A stretch of DNA of 64,000 bases, taken from contig NZ_CP109583.1 of assembly GCF_036250755.1 (NCBI RefSeq), positions 8,984,001-9,048,000 on the forward strand. The letters are read 5' to 3'. A program made the position numbers and the translations under genes. Under the pieces are notes generated by a model. That model was not told the DNA's origin. It was given only the letters and a program-made list of their open reading frames with translations, and did not search any database. This DNA comes from Streptomyces uncialis (GTDB taxonomy: Bacteria > Actinomycetota > Actinomycetes > Streptomycetales > Streptomycetaceae). Below are positions 51,900 to 60,536 of the stretch, piece after piece. Each line of letters opens with the position of its first letter. Within the stretch, counting starts at the first letter, position 1.

Positions 51900-52937
51900 T
51901 TAACCAGGTGTGCGGTCCGGGCCGCGGTCGGGCGTGTGGTGCTGGACCTGGTCGCGTGCTTCCTGGCGGTATTCGGTCGGGCTCGTTCCGTAGGCGTTGC
52001 GGAAGGCGCGGCTGAACGTCACCGCGCTGGTGAACCCCCAGCGGGCGGCGATGACGTGTACGGGGCGGGCCTCGCCCGGTCGGGCACCGGCGGTGCGGGC
52101 CAGTTCGGCGCGGCATTGTTCGAGGCGGCGGCGCCGTACGGACGCGCTGACGCTCTCGCCCCGTTCCTGGAAGAGCGCGTACAGGTGGCGGACCGAGAGG
52201 TGGTGGTGGGCGGCGATGGCCCCGGGGGTGAGGCCCGGGTCCCCGAGATTGCCGTCGATGAATGTGTCGATCCGTCGCAGCAGCAGGTGTTTGCGGGTCC
52301 TGCCCGGCAGTTCGTCGTGAGCGTCCAGATGGTGGGCGATCAGCCCGGACGCCAGATCCACGGCGACGGCGCCGAGACGGCCCAACTCGGCGGGACCGCA
52401 GTGGTCGGCCTGGGAGTCGAGCGTCGTGATGAACCGGGCCAGGAACGCCCCCACTCCCCGGTGGACGTCCAGCCGTCGTGCCAGCAGGCGGTCCACCTTG
52501 TCCGGCGGGAGGGGTATCACCGCCCTGGGCAGCCGCAGGATGTGCGCCTGCACACGCCGGCTCGACGTCTCCGCCTCGAAGGGGCGGGACGTGTCGAACA
52601 GGACCGCGTCCCCGGCCCTCAGCTCCACGTCACCACGGTTCTGGGACAGCCGTTTCACACCTCGCGAGATCAGGGCCAGCGCGTACTCGCCCGGATCGCT
52701 CCGTCTGATCAGCGCCGGGGTGCGCCAGGCCCGGTGAGCACCGTAGGAGAACCGGACAGCCCGCACCGCACCCAGGTCCAGGCTCCCGGCCCGCGCGTGG
52801 AAACCTGTCTCCTTCGCCATGACCAACCGGGTGGGGGCCACCTCACGCGAGATGAGATCGATGTACCACTCGGACCTGTCCCGCAACGCAAGAGCATCCG
52901 TCGACACCACGTCCCACACCCGGCCCCACCCCCGCAC
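51900..52937 (-). CDS. AraC-family transcriptional regulator
   Basis: Encodes 345 residues. The N-terminal half is the AraC-binding-like domain used by ThcR/OruR-type regulators: LRDRSEWYIDLISREVAPTR, GEYALALISRGVKRLSQNRG, VELRAGDAVLFDTSRPFEAE. The C-terminal double helix-turn-helix starts near 235 (RIDTFIDGNLGDPGLTPGAI; HHHLSVRHLYALFQERGESV; ARWGFTSAVTFSRAFRNAYG; TSPTEYRQE), the canonical AraC motif. A start nearer residue 7-9 (GTG) is possible. The target is not clear; the neighbouring kinase-like gene is divergent with about 180 bp between. Confidence 0.88.
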   Translation of the reverse strand: MRGWGRVWDVVSTDALALRDRSEWYIDLISREVAPTRLVMAKETGFHARAGSLDLGAVRAVRFSYGAHRAWRTPALIRRSDPGEYALALISRGVKRLSQNRGDVELRAGDAVLFDTSRPFEAETSSRRVQAHILRLPRAVIPLPPDKVDRLLARRLDVHRGVGAFLARFITTLDSQADHCGPAELGRLGAVAVDLASGLIAHHLDAHDELPGRTRKHLLLRRIDTFIDGNLGDPGLTPGAIAAHHHLSVRHLYALFQERGESVSASVRRRRLEQCRAELARTAGARPGEARPVHVIAARWGFTSAVTFSRAFRNAYGTSPTEYRQEARDQVQHHTPDRGPDRTPG

Positions 52938-53121
52938 TCCCCGACGGCGGGCCCGCCACCAGCCGTCACCACACCCCGAACGCTAGGCCGCCGACGGACC
53001 GGAGCGCATCCGCCAAGAGACGGGCCGGCCCGCCGGGGGAGAACCCACAGACGCGCGAGCCCCGCCCGCTCGCCAACAACGTAGGAGTCCCCGGCGTGCG
53101 CCCGGTGCGCGGGTCTGTTCG

Positions 53122-53690
53122 GTGAGGGAGGTGACGACGGCCTCCCGGGCCCAGCTCATCGTGCTGCGCGGCAACAGCGCCACCAGCAAGACCTCGGTTG
53201 CCGCCGGAGCGCGCGAGCGCTACGGACGCGGCGTCGCCGTGGTCGGTCAGGACACCCTGCGCCGGGATATACTGCGCGAGCGCGACATCCCCGGCGGCGT
53301 GAACGTCGGCCTGGTCGGCCTCACCGCCCGGTACGCACTGGAGCACGGCTTCCACACGGTGCTGGAAGCCATCCTGTACGTCGGTCACTACGGTGACTTG
53401 CTCGCCGGGCTGCTCCCCGAGCACCCCAGTGCAGCCACTGCTCCTACTTCGGCGTCCCGTTCGAGCAGACCCTGGAACGGCACGCGACCAAAACCGATCG
53501 CCTCCGAAGTCGGCGAGGCGCAGCTGTCCGAGTGGTATCGACCGCTGGATCTGCTGCCCGGCGGAGTCGAGACCATCATCTCCGCGACCAGCGCCCTGGA
53601 CGAGACGGCCGACCGGGTGCTGCGAGCGTCGGGCCTGACTGCTCACCCCTCCGCACCGAACGCGGTCGACGGCAGCGCTGGGACTGCGAC
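53122..53690 (+). pseudogene. P-loop kinase (Zeta/AAA-type) with a displaced middle and altered Walker A
   Basis: LIVLRGNSATSKTSVAAGAR then VAVVGQDTLRRDILRERDIP, LTARYALEHGFHTVLEAILY and YGEAQ-like EVGEAQLSEWYRPLDLLPGG belong to a Streptomyces phosphotransferase family. Two features are abnormal. The P-loop reads GNSATSKTS, with Ser in place of the Gly before Lys. From about 53430 to 53500 the homologous segment (CSYFGVPFEQTLERHATK) is in another frame, framed by two compensating shifts. A protein could still be made, with about 25 wrong residues. Probably inactive. Confidence 0.6.
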
Positions 53691-53719
53691 CGCACCCCGC
53701 GCTGAGCCACGATGCGGCG

Positions 53720-53935
53720 ATGACAGCCGAACCGGTCGCATCACGCGCTCTCTACGTCCATGGCCGCAGGGGGAACGCCTGGCTGGATGACGGGGCGATC
53801 GTTCTTCAACACGACGGACTGCGGCGGCGTATACCACTGGCGGCCGTCGCCGAGGTCCGGAACGGAGGCCGCAGAAAGCCTCCCTGGATATCGCCCTGCG
53901 CACGGACGAAAGCGCCGGGACCGGAGCTGGGGCCG
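53720..53935 (+). pseudogene. Short N-terminal fragment of unknown protein
   Basis: MTAEPVASRALYVHGRRGNA then WLDDGAIVLQHDGLRRRIPL and AAVAEVRNGG has good coding bias (a small PH-like beta start), but from about residue 55 the frame turns to low complexity before reaching the DXS fragment. Confidence 0.35.
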
Positions 53936-54055
53936 GGGCCGGGCGGGGCTCATCCCGCCGCCGCGCGGCCCCGGCCCACCGCGGTCACCGAACACATCAT
54001 CACGGTCGAAGACGTCTGCTTCGCCGTGCCGCCCATCACGAGGACCCGATACCAG

Positions 54056-54370
54056 ATGACTACCGACCTCAGTAAACGTCCCCGCACCAAGGATTTCCCC
54101 CTGCTGGCCGGGATCAGCTGCCCCAGGGCGCTGCGCGCCGTCCCCGCCGACCGGGTGCCACAACTGGCCGCGCAGATAAGAGACTTCCTGGTGGAGAGGT
54201 GTGTGCCTCGGGCGGTCATCTGGGCCCGAACCTGGGGACGGTAGAACTCACCCTCGCCCTGCACCGGTTGTTCGACTCGCCGCGCGACAGGGCGGCAGCG
54301 TTGTCGTGGGCGGTGAGCGGCACGGTGCAGGTCTCCCCGGCCACCGTCACGGTCACGTGGACGGCGTGAC
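54056..54370 (+). pseudogene. N-terminal fragment of 1-deoxyxylulose-5-phosphate synthase
   Basis: [20 protein letters not shown] then [15 protein letters not shown] and, after a shift, [20 protein letters not shown] with LFDSPRD matches the first 60 residues of DXS, including the thiamin-diphosphate-binding SGGHLGxNLG motif. The frame then continues without a break into an unrelated tail, [20 protein letters not shown], and stops. It is a rearrangement scar; no enzyme can be made from it. Confidence 0.75.
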
Positions 54371-54444
54371 ATGTGACGACAGAACCTAGGGTGGTGAACG
54401 GACGCCGAGCATCACCGGCCCGGCCGAACGAGGAGAACCCGCTT

Positions 54445-54996
54445 GTGAGCGAGAACCCCGCCCGTCACCTGTCCGAGGCCGACGCCATCGCGGCGCACCC
54501 CATCCTGGACAACGTCGGAGACCTCGCACGGCTGCTCTCCCAGCTCCCGCCGGACATGGCCCTGACGCTCGATCAGCATGTGCGCGCGGACCCCGCCGAG
54601 CCCGCCGAGATGTACACCGTCACGCCGCGTCTGGTCGGCATGGTCAACGACGAGACCGCGCGGACGGTGCCGGGACTCCAACTCGGCACGGTCTACGTGC
54701 CTGCCGAAGGAGACGAGAACGCCCAGGCCGCCGCAGCCGTCCGCCGCGATCTCCTCCCGGAGAACCTCCTGGCCCGCGCCGGAGCCCGAATCCTCGATGG
54801 CCGGGATCTCCAAGCAGGCCTCAAGGACCTCACCGGTCTGCTGCAGGAGGTCGGGCTCCTTCTCGGGGAAGGCGCGAAATGGCTGTCCAGGGACGACCCG
54901 GCCATGACATCGCTCCAGGTGGAGGCCGACCGTATCCACCACGCAGCCGCCCGCATCACCCAGCTTGCCGACACGGTGGAGTCGCCTGACTGGTAG
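54445..54996 (+). CDS. Hypothetical helical protein
   Basis: Encodes 183 residues from GTG 54445, fixed by GAGGAGAA at 54429-54436. SENPARHLSEADAIAAHPIL then DLARLLSQLPPDMALTLDQH, PRLVGMVNDETARTVPGLQL, and the helical C-terminus LKDLTGLLQEVGLLLGEGAK. It is acidic with no Cys, signal or membrane segment. No family is recognised. Codon bias is good throughout, so it is a real gene. It ends against the minus-strand regulator fragment. Confidence 0.65.
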   Translation: MSENPARHLSEADAIAAHPILDNVGDLARLLSQLPPDMALTLDQHVRADPAEPAEMYTVTPRLVGMVNDETARTVPGLQLGTVYVPAEGDENAQAAAAVRRDLLPENLLARAGARILDGRDLQAGLKDLTGLLQEVGLLLGEGAKWLSRDDPAMTSLQVEADRIHHAAARITQLADTVESPDW

Positions 54997-55440
54997 ATCG
55001 CCTGTACCTGCGGCACTCCACCTTGTCGGCGGTCCCAGCGGCTGCGGGAGAGCAGGTACCGCAGCCCGTCCGGGGTGGCGCGGCCGGCCCACTCGGCGAG
55101 CTGGGCGAACGCGACCACTTGCAGCGGGGTCGGGTCGGCCGGCGGCTCGGGCACGGCCATGGTCACGAACGCGGTGAACATCGCTTCGGACACCGGGGCG
55201 ACCATGGTGCGTCTCCAGAAGCCGATCAGCGCGTCGCGGGCGGCACCACCGTCCTGCACATCGGCCAGCAACTGCAACCTGGTGGCCCGGTCGGCCGGCC
55301 CGGCCTCCTCCACCGCGCGCAGCGAGGACCGTCGCCATGCCAGGTCCGCGAGCCGCACGAGCGTCACATCGCGCCCGGCGGCAGCTTCGAGTTCTCGCAC
55401 AACGGCGGTCAGCCGATCCAGGCGCTGCGATTCCGGAGCA
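54990..55440 (-). pseudogene. C-terminal fragment of a putative regulator (MerR-like effector part)
   Basis: The minus strand reads RLDRLTAVVRELEAAAGRDV then LAWRRSSLRAVEEAGPADRA, LLADVQDGGAARDALIGFWR, RTMVAPVSEAMFTAFVTMAV and PEPPADPTPLQVVAFAQLAE. Helical with good bias, it resembles the C-terminal half of some Streptomyces MerR-type regulators, although this is a tentative match. No DNA-binding half is present, and the start is replaced by a different fragment at about 55440. Confidence 0.45.
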
Positions 55441-55574
55441 CCAACGAGTCCATGAAGGCCGCCGCCCATGTGCAGGGCGTGGGCTGGAAGGGCACCGACC
55501 AGTTGTCGTACGACCAGTGGATCGGAAGCATCGGCGAGAACCGCTGGATGGAAGCGTTCTGGATAGCCATCTGA
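55383..55574 (+). pseudogene. C-terminal ChW (clostridial hydrophobic W) repeat fragment
   Basis: GGSFEFSHNGGQPIQALRFR then STNESMKAAAHVQGVGWKGT and DQLSYDQWIGSIGENRWMEA with FWIAI and stop follows the ChW pattern xxYxAHVQxxGWxxxxxxGxxxGTxGxxxxxEAxxIxL. Only the last repeat remains. ChW proteins are extracellular and surface-bound. Confidence 0.6.
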
Positions 55575-56074
55575 CCCAGAGCCACGCTGGGTGCTCCCGA
55601 GCTGTTCGGCTGGGGGACCCACGCGTTGTTCGGCATGTAAACAGCCGTCCGGTGGGTCAAGCCGATCTCACGGGCCGACATCCGGGAGCGTCCGGTCGGG
55701 ATTCCCGTATGTCCCGGGCCGGACCGTAGGGGCCGGTGCTCGCGGTGCGGTCTGTCGGCGCCGACGGGACGGTGTGGTCATGACGAGTCCCCTGTTGGTG
55801 GTCTACCCACCGGACAAGCGTGGGTGGAGGCGGCTGCGCGGAACGGGCAGATCCTCCTGGGAGGATGGTCACCCTTCCGTCGGCACCGGCCCGCCTCCCC
55901 GCCGACCGGGCCGCTGTGGCGCCCCGGGCAGGGCGGGGGCCCGTGCCGAACGGGGTTGTGCCGAGGCCGGAGGCGGCCGGGGGCGCGCTATCGGTCGGCG
56001 TGCGACGCCTGGTTGCGTGAGGTGCGGAGCCGACCGGGCCCGTGATGCTGGCGGGCCCGGCCGATCTCTCGGGG
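55575..56074. other. Decayed region
   Basis: A possible gene start at 55780 (MTSPLLVVYPPDKRGWRRLR) resembles the opening of a widespread Streptomyces hypothetical family, but the frame loses coding character after about 25 codons. Nothing else can be supported. Confidence 0.3.
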
Positions 56075-56430
56075 CGGGTGGGTTCAGTGGCCGCACCGAC
56101 GCGGCATCGACGATCTCGGGCGTCCAGTCAGCTCACCTCTGGCACCGAGCTCGTTCAGGACCGTCCGGTGCCGCCTGCGTCACAGGCCGCCCCGGTCCAC
56201 ACGGTGAACCGACGGTGCGCGGTGGCAGGCCAGACGCCGAACGACTCCGGCAACACCGCCAAGCGCACCCGCTCGTCAGCACGTGCACGACAGCCGTGCA
56301 CGCCGCCGTCTCGTCCGCCGGGACAGCACCCCACCCTGCGGGCGGGACGTCGGCCTCGGCACCAGCGGAGCCGCCACTTCCCACAGTTCGTCCGGAGCCG
56401 GTCGACGCGACAGATCAACCCCCACATTGC
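56075..56430 (-). pseudogene. IS5-family transposase N-terminal remnant
   Basis: The minus strand carries VDLSRRPAPDELWEVAAPLV then CTAVVHVLTSGCAW, FGVWPATAHRRFTVW and LNELGARGEL in three frames, in the order seen in Streptomyces IS5-type transposases (LSRRLVPDELWExxxPLxP; DERAVFxAVxYVLTSGCAWR; PTAHRRFxxW; LDELGARGELDW). Catalytic residues are lost with the rest of the gene. Confidence 0.7.
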
Positions 56431-56475
56431 GGCAGCGTGCCGCACCCACCCCGAAGTGCCGCGTGAGAAATCCTC

Positions 56476-57390
56476 CTAGATGAAGTTCTTGTTGATCAGG
56501 AGGTCCAGGATGTCGGTGCGGTAGTTGGGGAAGTCCATCGGCACTATGCCGAAGCGGGCTCGCTGATTCCTTCTGGGGTCCAGATACGCGTAGACGCTCG
56601 GAAGGATCTTCTCGGCACCGATGGCGGGATTGGGGATGGGGCCCTTGGCTGTACTGGTGAAGTTGATGAACATCTTGGACGTGCTGTGGTCATAGAAGGC
56701 TTTGTCGAAATGCGCGACGATCGCCCTCCTCTTCGCATCGTCCGAAACGTTGTACTGGTCCTGGATGTCGCAGTGGCCGCTCCATCTGAGGGTCGACCAG
56801 TCGTGGGTGAAGTCGGTGAGGAGCACGACCTTTCCGCGGGCTTGTCCCAGGGTGGGCCACGACGGGTTGGTCCAGAAGAGCGAGCGGAAGCCCATGGACG
56901 GGTCGTCCAGGTGCCAGTTGAAGCGGCGCTTGAATTCCTCCGCGTTGAGTTTGTTGCCGCCGCTGTGCTCGTTCTTGATCCGCATGACGATTACTTCGCC
57001 CGGGTTGCCGCGGAGGAACGTTCTACAGTCGCTGAGAACGTCTTGGTAGCGCTTGTACATGTAGACAGGGCCGTGGTAAAGGCCCATCTCGTTCGCAGTT
57101 CCCGCCAGGCCGTTCAGACGGATGTCGAGGAATCGGATACCGTTGCCGAGCTGCGTCGGCAGGTTCCAGTCCTGGCATTTGGGGACGGCGCCCCCGGTGA
57201 TGGAACACGTGTTGTGGGTGCCGGGGATCGTCAGGCTGGTGATGGGCAGGCTGCTGGAGAGAGAACTCATCCAGGAGCGGTAGGCCCAGCTCGCGGCAGT
57301 GGCCGCACTTGGCATGCCGAGCACCGCGGCGGTGGCCAGGCCACCGGCACCGGCTCCCCACTTCAGAACGTCACGACGGGTAGGGGACAT
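56476..57390 (-). CDS. Secreted phosphatidylinositol-specific phospholipase C
   Basis: Encodes 304 residues from ATG 57390, with CCGGAG upstream; TTG 57411 is less likely. A Tat signal opens it: SPTRRDVLKWGAGAGGLATA with cleavage near ATAA. The catalytic PI-PLC X box follows: LTIPGTHNTCS with general-base His59, FLDIRLNG, LYHGPVYMYK with His107, and VIVMRIKNEHSG. KVVLLTDFTHDW and the C-terminal MDFPNYRTDILDLLINKN match bacterial PI-PLC such as those of Bacillus and Streptomyces. It should cleave phosphatidylinositol or GPI outside the cell. Monocistronic. Confidence 0.9.
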   Translation of the reverse strand: MSPTRRDVLKWGAGAGGLATAAVLGMPSAATAASWAYRSWMSSLSSSLPITSLTIPGTHNTCSITGGAVPKCQDWNLPTQLGNGIRFLDIRLNGLAGTANEMGLYHGPVYMYKRYQDVLSDCRTFLRGNPGEVIVMRIKNEHSGGNKLNAEEFKRRFNWHLDDPSMGFRSLFWTNPSWPTLGQARGKVVLLTDFTHDWSTLRWSGHCDIQDQYNVSDDAKRRAIVAHFDKAFYDHSTSKMFINFTSTAKGPIPNPAIGAEKILPSVYAYLDPRRNQRARFGIVPMDFPNYRTDILDLLINKNFI

Positions 57391-58132
57391 CTGCACACTC
57401 CGGTTCGACAAGGGGAATTACCGCATTTACTGGGGCGTGCTTTCGTCCGCCCCGCCCGCGCGGGGGCTTCGAGCTGCTCCGCGAAACGGGTTTCTGCTCC
57501 ACTCTGAAATTGCTCGGTGGCCGTCTCCGAACGGATAGGGAGGCTGTATGCCCGGGGTGAGTACCTGCTTGTACCTGCGCCGGACCGGCGTCCGGGCAAC
57601 CCGCAGCGCGACACCGCGAACCCGCCCCCGCCGGATCCCGTCGGGGCGGGGGCCACTGGCGGGGGCCCCCGGACGCGGAACGGACCCGCCTGGGTCGAGG
57701 CAGGAACGCGTGCTCCGACTTGGCGGTGCCCGGCTGTGCGCGCTACCGCCCCCCCTGCCCCGCGGATACGGAGCTTGCCTGCGGAAGAGGTGATTCAGCC
57801 ATCTGGCCACATCAGCAGGACCGTTCACCCGACGACGCTTCCAGCGAGAGAGAGGGACCACCGGCCCCGGAGGTTGCCTCACCCCGCCATCCGGCTCACC
57901 TGCCTCACCCACCTCATCTGCCTCACCTGTTCAAGGGGACCGGCGGAACCTGCGGCAGACACACCACGTCGGCCCCACTACGCGGGGACGCTCCTCGCTC
58001 CTCGCTGTGCTCGACCGCCCGGCCCAGAGCGTCGTCGTCGTCCGGGGCCCGCCCCGCCCTTGCCTCCTGGGCTGTTCGACGGCCAAGAGGCACCGCGAGG
58101 GCCGTATGGGTCAGGTCTTGCTGCACCGGCCG
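57391..58132. other. 740-bp region without a gene
   Basis: Long frames are open but show no coding bias or family. A single CRISPR-repeat-like sequence (GTCGGCCCCACTACGCGGGG followed by ACGCTCC) lies at 57968-57994. The upstream region of the phospholipase gene is at the left. Confidence 0.4.
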
Positions 58133-58945
58133 TCAGGTATGGAGGAATCGGCGGATCGCGACCGCTGACTCCTTCGGCCTCCGTAGATGAGGCCAGTGGT
58201 CGGCGTTCAGTTCGACCAGGGTGGTGCCGGGGCGTCGGGATGCCATCTCGCGGGCCTGCGTGGTGGGCAGCACGGTGCTGGCCGTGCCGTGCAGGAGCAG
58301 CGCGGGGCAGTGTGAGCCCAGCCATTGGTGCCAGTGGTCGCCGAGCAGACGGGTGTCGGAGTCGATCATGTCCGTGGGGTGGGAGCCGAGCCGCCACCCG
58401 TCGTGGTGCGGTCGCAGTCCGTTTTCCAGCAGGGGTGTCAGGGAGCCGCAGGCGGCCAGGAGTTCCTCGCGTGTGGGGGCGGAGTACGGAATGCCGAGCA
58501 GGACGGACAGCGGGACGGGGTTCACGATGGGCAGGTACGCGGGCCCGTCGATGTTGATCAGTGCGCTCACCGCGTCGGGGCGGGCCGCGGCCAGGTAGTA
58601 GGCGTTGACGGCACCGAGGGAGTGCCCGAGGACGGGCAGGGGCTGATGGCCCAGGCCCAGGTGGGTGAGCAGGAGGTTCAGATCGTCGAGGTATCCGGTC
58701 CGGTCGTACCGCTTCGCCCGGTCGGAGTCCCCGTGCCCTCGCTGGTCCGGTGCGACCACCCGCCACCCGTCGGGGCTCAGGTCGCGGGCGAGGTCCGCGA
58801 AGTCGGCTCCTTCGCCGAGGTGCCCGTGCAGCGCGAGCAGGGGCCGTCCCTCCGCCGGCCCGAAGTCGAGACAGGAGAGACGCCGCCCGTCGGGAGTGGT
58901 GAGGTGCTCGCGTACGGGTTGACCCGGGGCTGGTTCGGTGGGCAT
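58133..58945 (-). CDS. Alpha/beta hydrolase
   Basis: Encodes 270 residues from ATG 58945. LLALHGHLGEGADF is the oxyanion strand-turn, DQRGHGDSDRAKRYDRTGYL the next conserved block, and VLGHSLGAVNAYYLAAARP the nucleophile elbow with Ser109. The C-terminal ALLLHGTASTVLP and VELNADHWPHLRRP give the catalytic acid region and His. The cap region at about 130-200 is helical. It belongs to the broad esterase/epoxide-hydrolase-like group; no substrate is indicated. Cytosolic, monocistronic. Confidence 0.88.
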   Translation of the reverse strand: MPTEPAPGQPVREHLTTPDGRRLSCLDFGPAEGRPLLALHGHLGEGADFADLARDLSPDGWRVVAPDQRGHGDSDRAKRYDRTGYLDDLNLLLTHLGLGHQPLPVLGHSLGAVNAYYLAAARPDAVSALINIDGPAYLPIVNPVPLSVLLGIPYSAPTREELLAACGSLTPLLENGLRPHHDGWRLGSHPTDMIDSDTRLLGDHWHQWLGSHCPALLLHGTASTVLPTTQAREMASRRPGTTLVELNADHWPHLRRPKESAVAIRRFLHT

Positions 58946-59189
58946 GGCTTCACCGTAGAGAACGTTCACACGGGACGTGCCACCATTTTTCCCCGCCAGG
59001 AACGCCCCACTGCGCGAGTACGCCGACGAAGTCGAGCGCGTATGCCTCTTGTACTGGGTGGCAGCTTTTCGAACCGCGGTCGTCGTCGTGGGAGCACGTA
59101 CTTGACCGCGTCACCGTCCGCAGCCGTGCCGGAACGCCCGTCGGGCCGCCTGTGAGGGTCGGCCCGGCGGGCGTTCCAGGGTGGCCCTT

Positions 59190-59219
59190 CGCCGGGTATC
59201 GGTCGGTCGATACCCGGCG
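59190..59219 (-). terminator. Perfect stem-loop terminator after the SMR operon
   Basis: CGCCGGGTATCG (59190-59201) pairs perfectly with 59208-59219 around a 6-base loop, 40 bp beyond the stop of the second SMR gene. Confidence 0.75.
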
Positions 59220-59258
59220 TCGCTGTGCGGTCGGCCTGGGGTCGGATCCAGGCCGGGG

Positions 59259-59636
59259 TCACTGCGGGCTCTGTGCCTCCGGTGTCTCCGGCAGTCGCTG
59301 CTCGGCCTTGGGGCCCGGCTTGGTCTTGACGAACTTCAGCCCGATGACGCACAGGATGATCCCGCCGAGGAACACGATCTTGAGCGGGGAGGTGGGCTCC
59401 TCGCCGGTGATCATGGCGTAGAGGACCGTCAGGGCCGCTCCGATGCCGATCCAGACCGAGTAGGCCACGCTGATCGGAATCCGGATCATGGCGTAGCCCA
59501 GGCCCGCCATGCTGAGGGCAAGCCCGACGAAGAAGACGACGGTGGGGACCGTTTTGCTCAGCCCGTCGGAGAGACCGAGGGCCGTGGCCCAGACGGCTTC
59601 GAACACGGCACTGATGAGAAGGATGACCCAGGACAT
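59259..59636 (-). CDS. SMR-family exporter subunit (second of a pair)
   Basis: Encodes 125 residues with four predicted helices. It starts WVILLISAVFEAVWATALGL with the membrane-embedded Glu14 needed for proton-coupled export, and has the family loops LSMAGLGYAMIRIPISVAYS and VWIGIGAALTVLYAM. A polar tail of about 20 residues (KTKPGPKAEQRLPETPEAQS) is an addition to the usual 105. Its ATG overlaps the stop of the partner gene (TGATG), so translation is coupled and the two likely form a heterodimer. The riboswitch-like leader suggests guanidinium as substrate. Confidence 0.9.
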   Translation of the reverse strand: MSWVILLISAVFEAVWATALGLSDGLSKTVPTVVFFVGLALSMAGLGYAMIRIPISVAYSVWIGIGAALTVLYAMITGEEPTSPLKIVFLGGIILCVIGLKFVKTKPGPKAEQRLPETPEAQSPQ

Positions 59637-59950
59637 CAGCTGACCGCCTTCAGTCCGACGACGCAGCCGACGAGACCCAGCAGCAGGAGTACTCGCGCGG
59701 TGGTGGCACGCTCCTGCCCGGTCGCCATGGCCCAGACGGCGGTGAGCACCGCCCCGATGCCGACCCAGACCGCGTACGCGGTCCCCGTCGGCAGACTCTT
59801 CATGGCGAACGCGAGACCTGTCATGCTCGCTGCGAGAGCAACCCCGAAGATGATGGTCGGGACGGGGCGCTTGAAGTTCTTGGACGCTGACAGTGCTGTG
59901 GCCCAGACGGCCTCCAGCACTCCTGATACGACGAGAATGAACCACGCCAT
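59636..59950 (-). CDS. SMR-family exporter subunit (first of a pair)
   Basis: Encodes 104 residues, the standard SMR length with four helices. WFILVVSGVLEAVWATALSA carries the essential Glu, and AASMTGLAFAMKSLPTGTAY then AVWVGIGAVLTAVWAM the dimer and coupling loops. KNFKRPVPT after helix 1 resembles the K-x-F-x-R-P region of SugE/Gdx guanidinium exporters rather than multidrug EmrE types. GGGAGG (59962-59967) precedes ATG 59950 and lies next to the riboswitch-like element. It forms an operon with the next gene. Confidence 0.9.
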   Translation of the reverse strand: MAWFILVVSGVLEAVWATALSASKNFKRPVPTIIFGVALAASMTGLAFAMKSLPTGTAYAVWVGIGAVLTAVWAMATGQERATTARVLLLLGLVGCVVGLKAVS

Positions 59951-59967
59951 GACGGAACTGACCTCCC

Positions 59968-60015
59968 AAGTGGCCAGTCTTGTCGCTGAGCGGGTACTGA
60001 TCCGTCGTCCGCAGG
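59968..60015 (-). promoter_or_regulatory. Guanidine-III (ykkC-III-type) riboswitch candidate
   Basis: The leader transcript reads GCGGACGACGGATCAGTACC then CGCTCAGCGACAAGACTGG, matching the conserved core CGGACGA, GTACCCG-TCAG and GACAAGAC-GG of guanidine-III RNAs. It ends just before the GGGAGG ribosome site of an SMR gene, the usual position and target for this class, where ligand controls access to the ribosome site. Confidence 0.7.
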
Positions 60016-60029
60016 CCCCGCGGGGGCCT
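60013..60029 (-). other. Short GC hairpin beside the riboswitch
   Basis: AGGCCCC and GGGGCCT flank three bases directly upstream of the riboswitch-like core. It may stabilise the leader or terminate upstream transcription. Confidence 0.4.
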
Positions 60030-60275
60030 CATCACCTGTATAGCACAACGGAGTGGCGCCCTGGTGAGCCCGTTCGAGGCCAGGAGCGCGTGCTCCTGGC
60101 CACCCAAGGTGATCGCCCGGGGCGACCGCCTTGGCCGGCGGAAGCGCCGGCGCCGCTGCTGAGGCCGTGGTGGCCTGGTGGCCCATGAGCCGCCCCGGCA
60201 CGCTCCGGCGCGGCAGCCCCGCGTCACGCCGAGCCGGACCGGTGAACGCCTGGTCGCGTGAGGTACGCCGTCCGG

Positions 60276-60536
60276 TCATCCGGTCGGGCGGCCCGCTGCT
60301 CCGGCGACGACAAGGGCGCGGGCGGTCTCCTTCAGTGCGACGCGGGCGGCAGGGGTTCCGGCGGGGGTGTCCCAGTAGGGGTGGGCCGCGATCCGGGCGG
60401 ACAGGGCCAGAAGCCGACGGCGGGACGCGGCCGCACCGGTGCCGGTGACGGCCGTGTCCGCGAGGCGCCCGTACGTGACGTACCAGGCGATCTGGCTCTC
60501 CAGGAGGTCGGCAGGGAAGCTGTGCTGTTGCGCCAT
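60276..60536 (-). CDS. Small hypothetical helical protein
   Basis: Encodes 86 residues from ATG 60536 (MAQQHSFPADLLESQIAWYV). TYGRLADTAVTGTGAAASRR then RLLALSARIAAHPYWDTPAG and PAARVALKETARALV is a recurring Streptomyces pattern (SFPxDLLxxQxAWxxTYxxLA, RRRLLxLSxRIxxHPYW) of unknown function. Upstream, TCGAAC (60555-60560 on the minus strand) could be half of a LexA-type box, but the second half is poor. No strong ribosome site precedes the start. Confidence 0.6.
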   Translation of the reverse strand: MAQQHSFPADLLESQIAWYVTYGRLADTAVTGTGAAASRRRLLALSARIAAHPYWDTPAGTPAARVALKETARALVVAGAAGRPTG

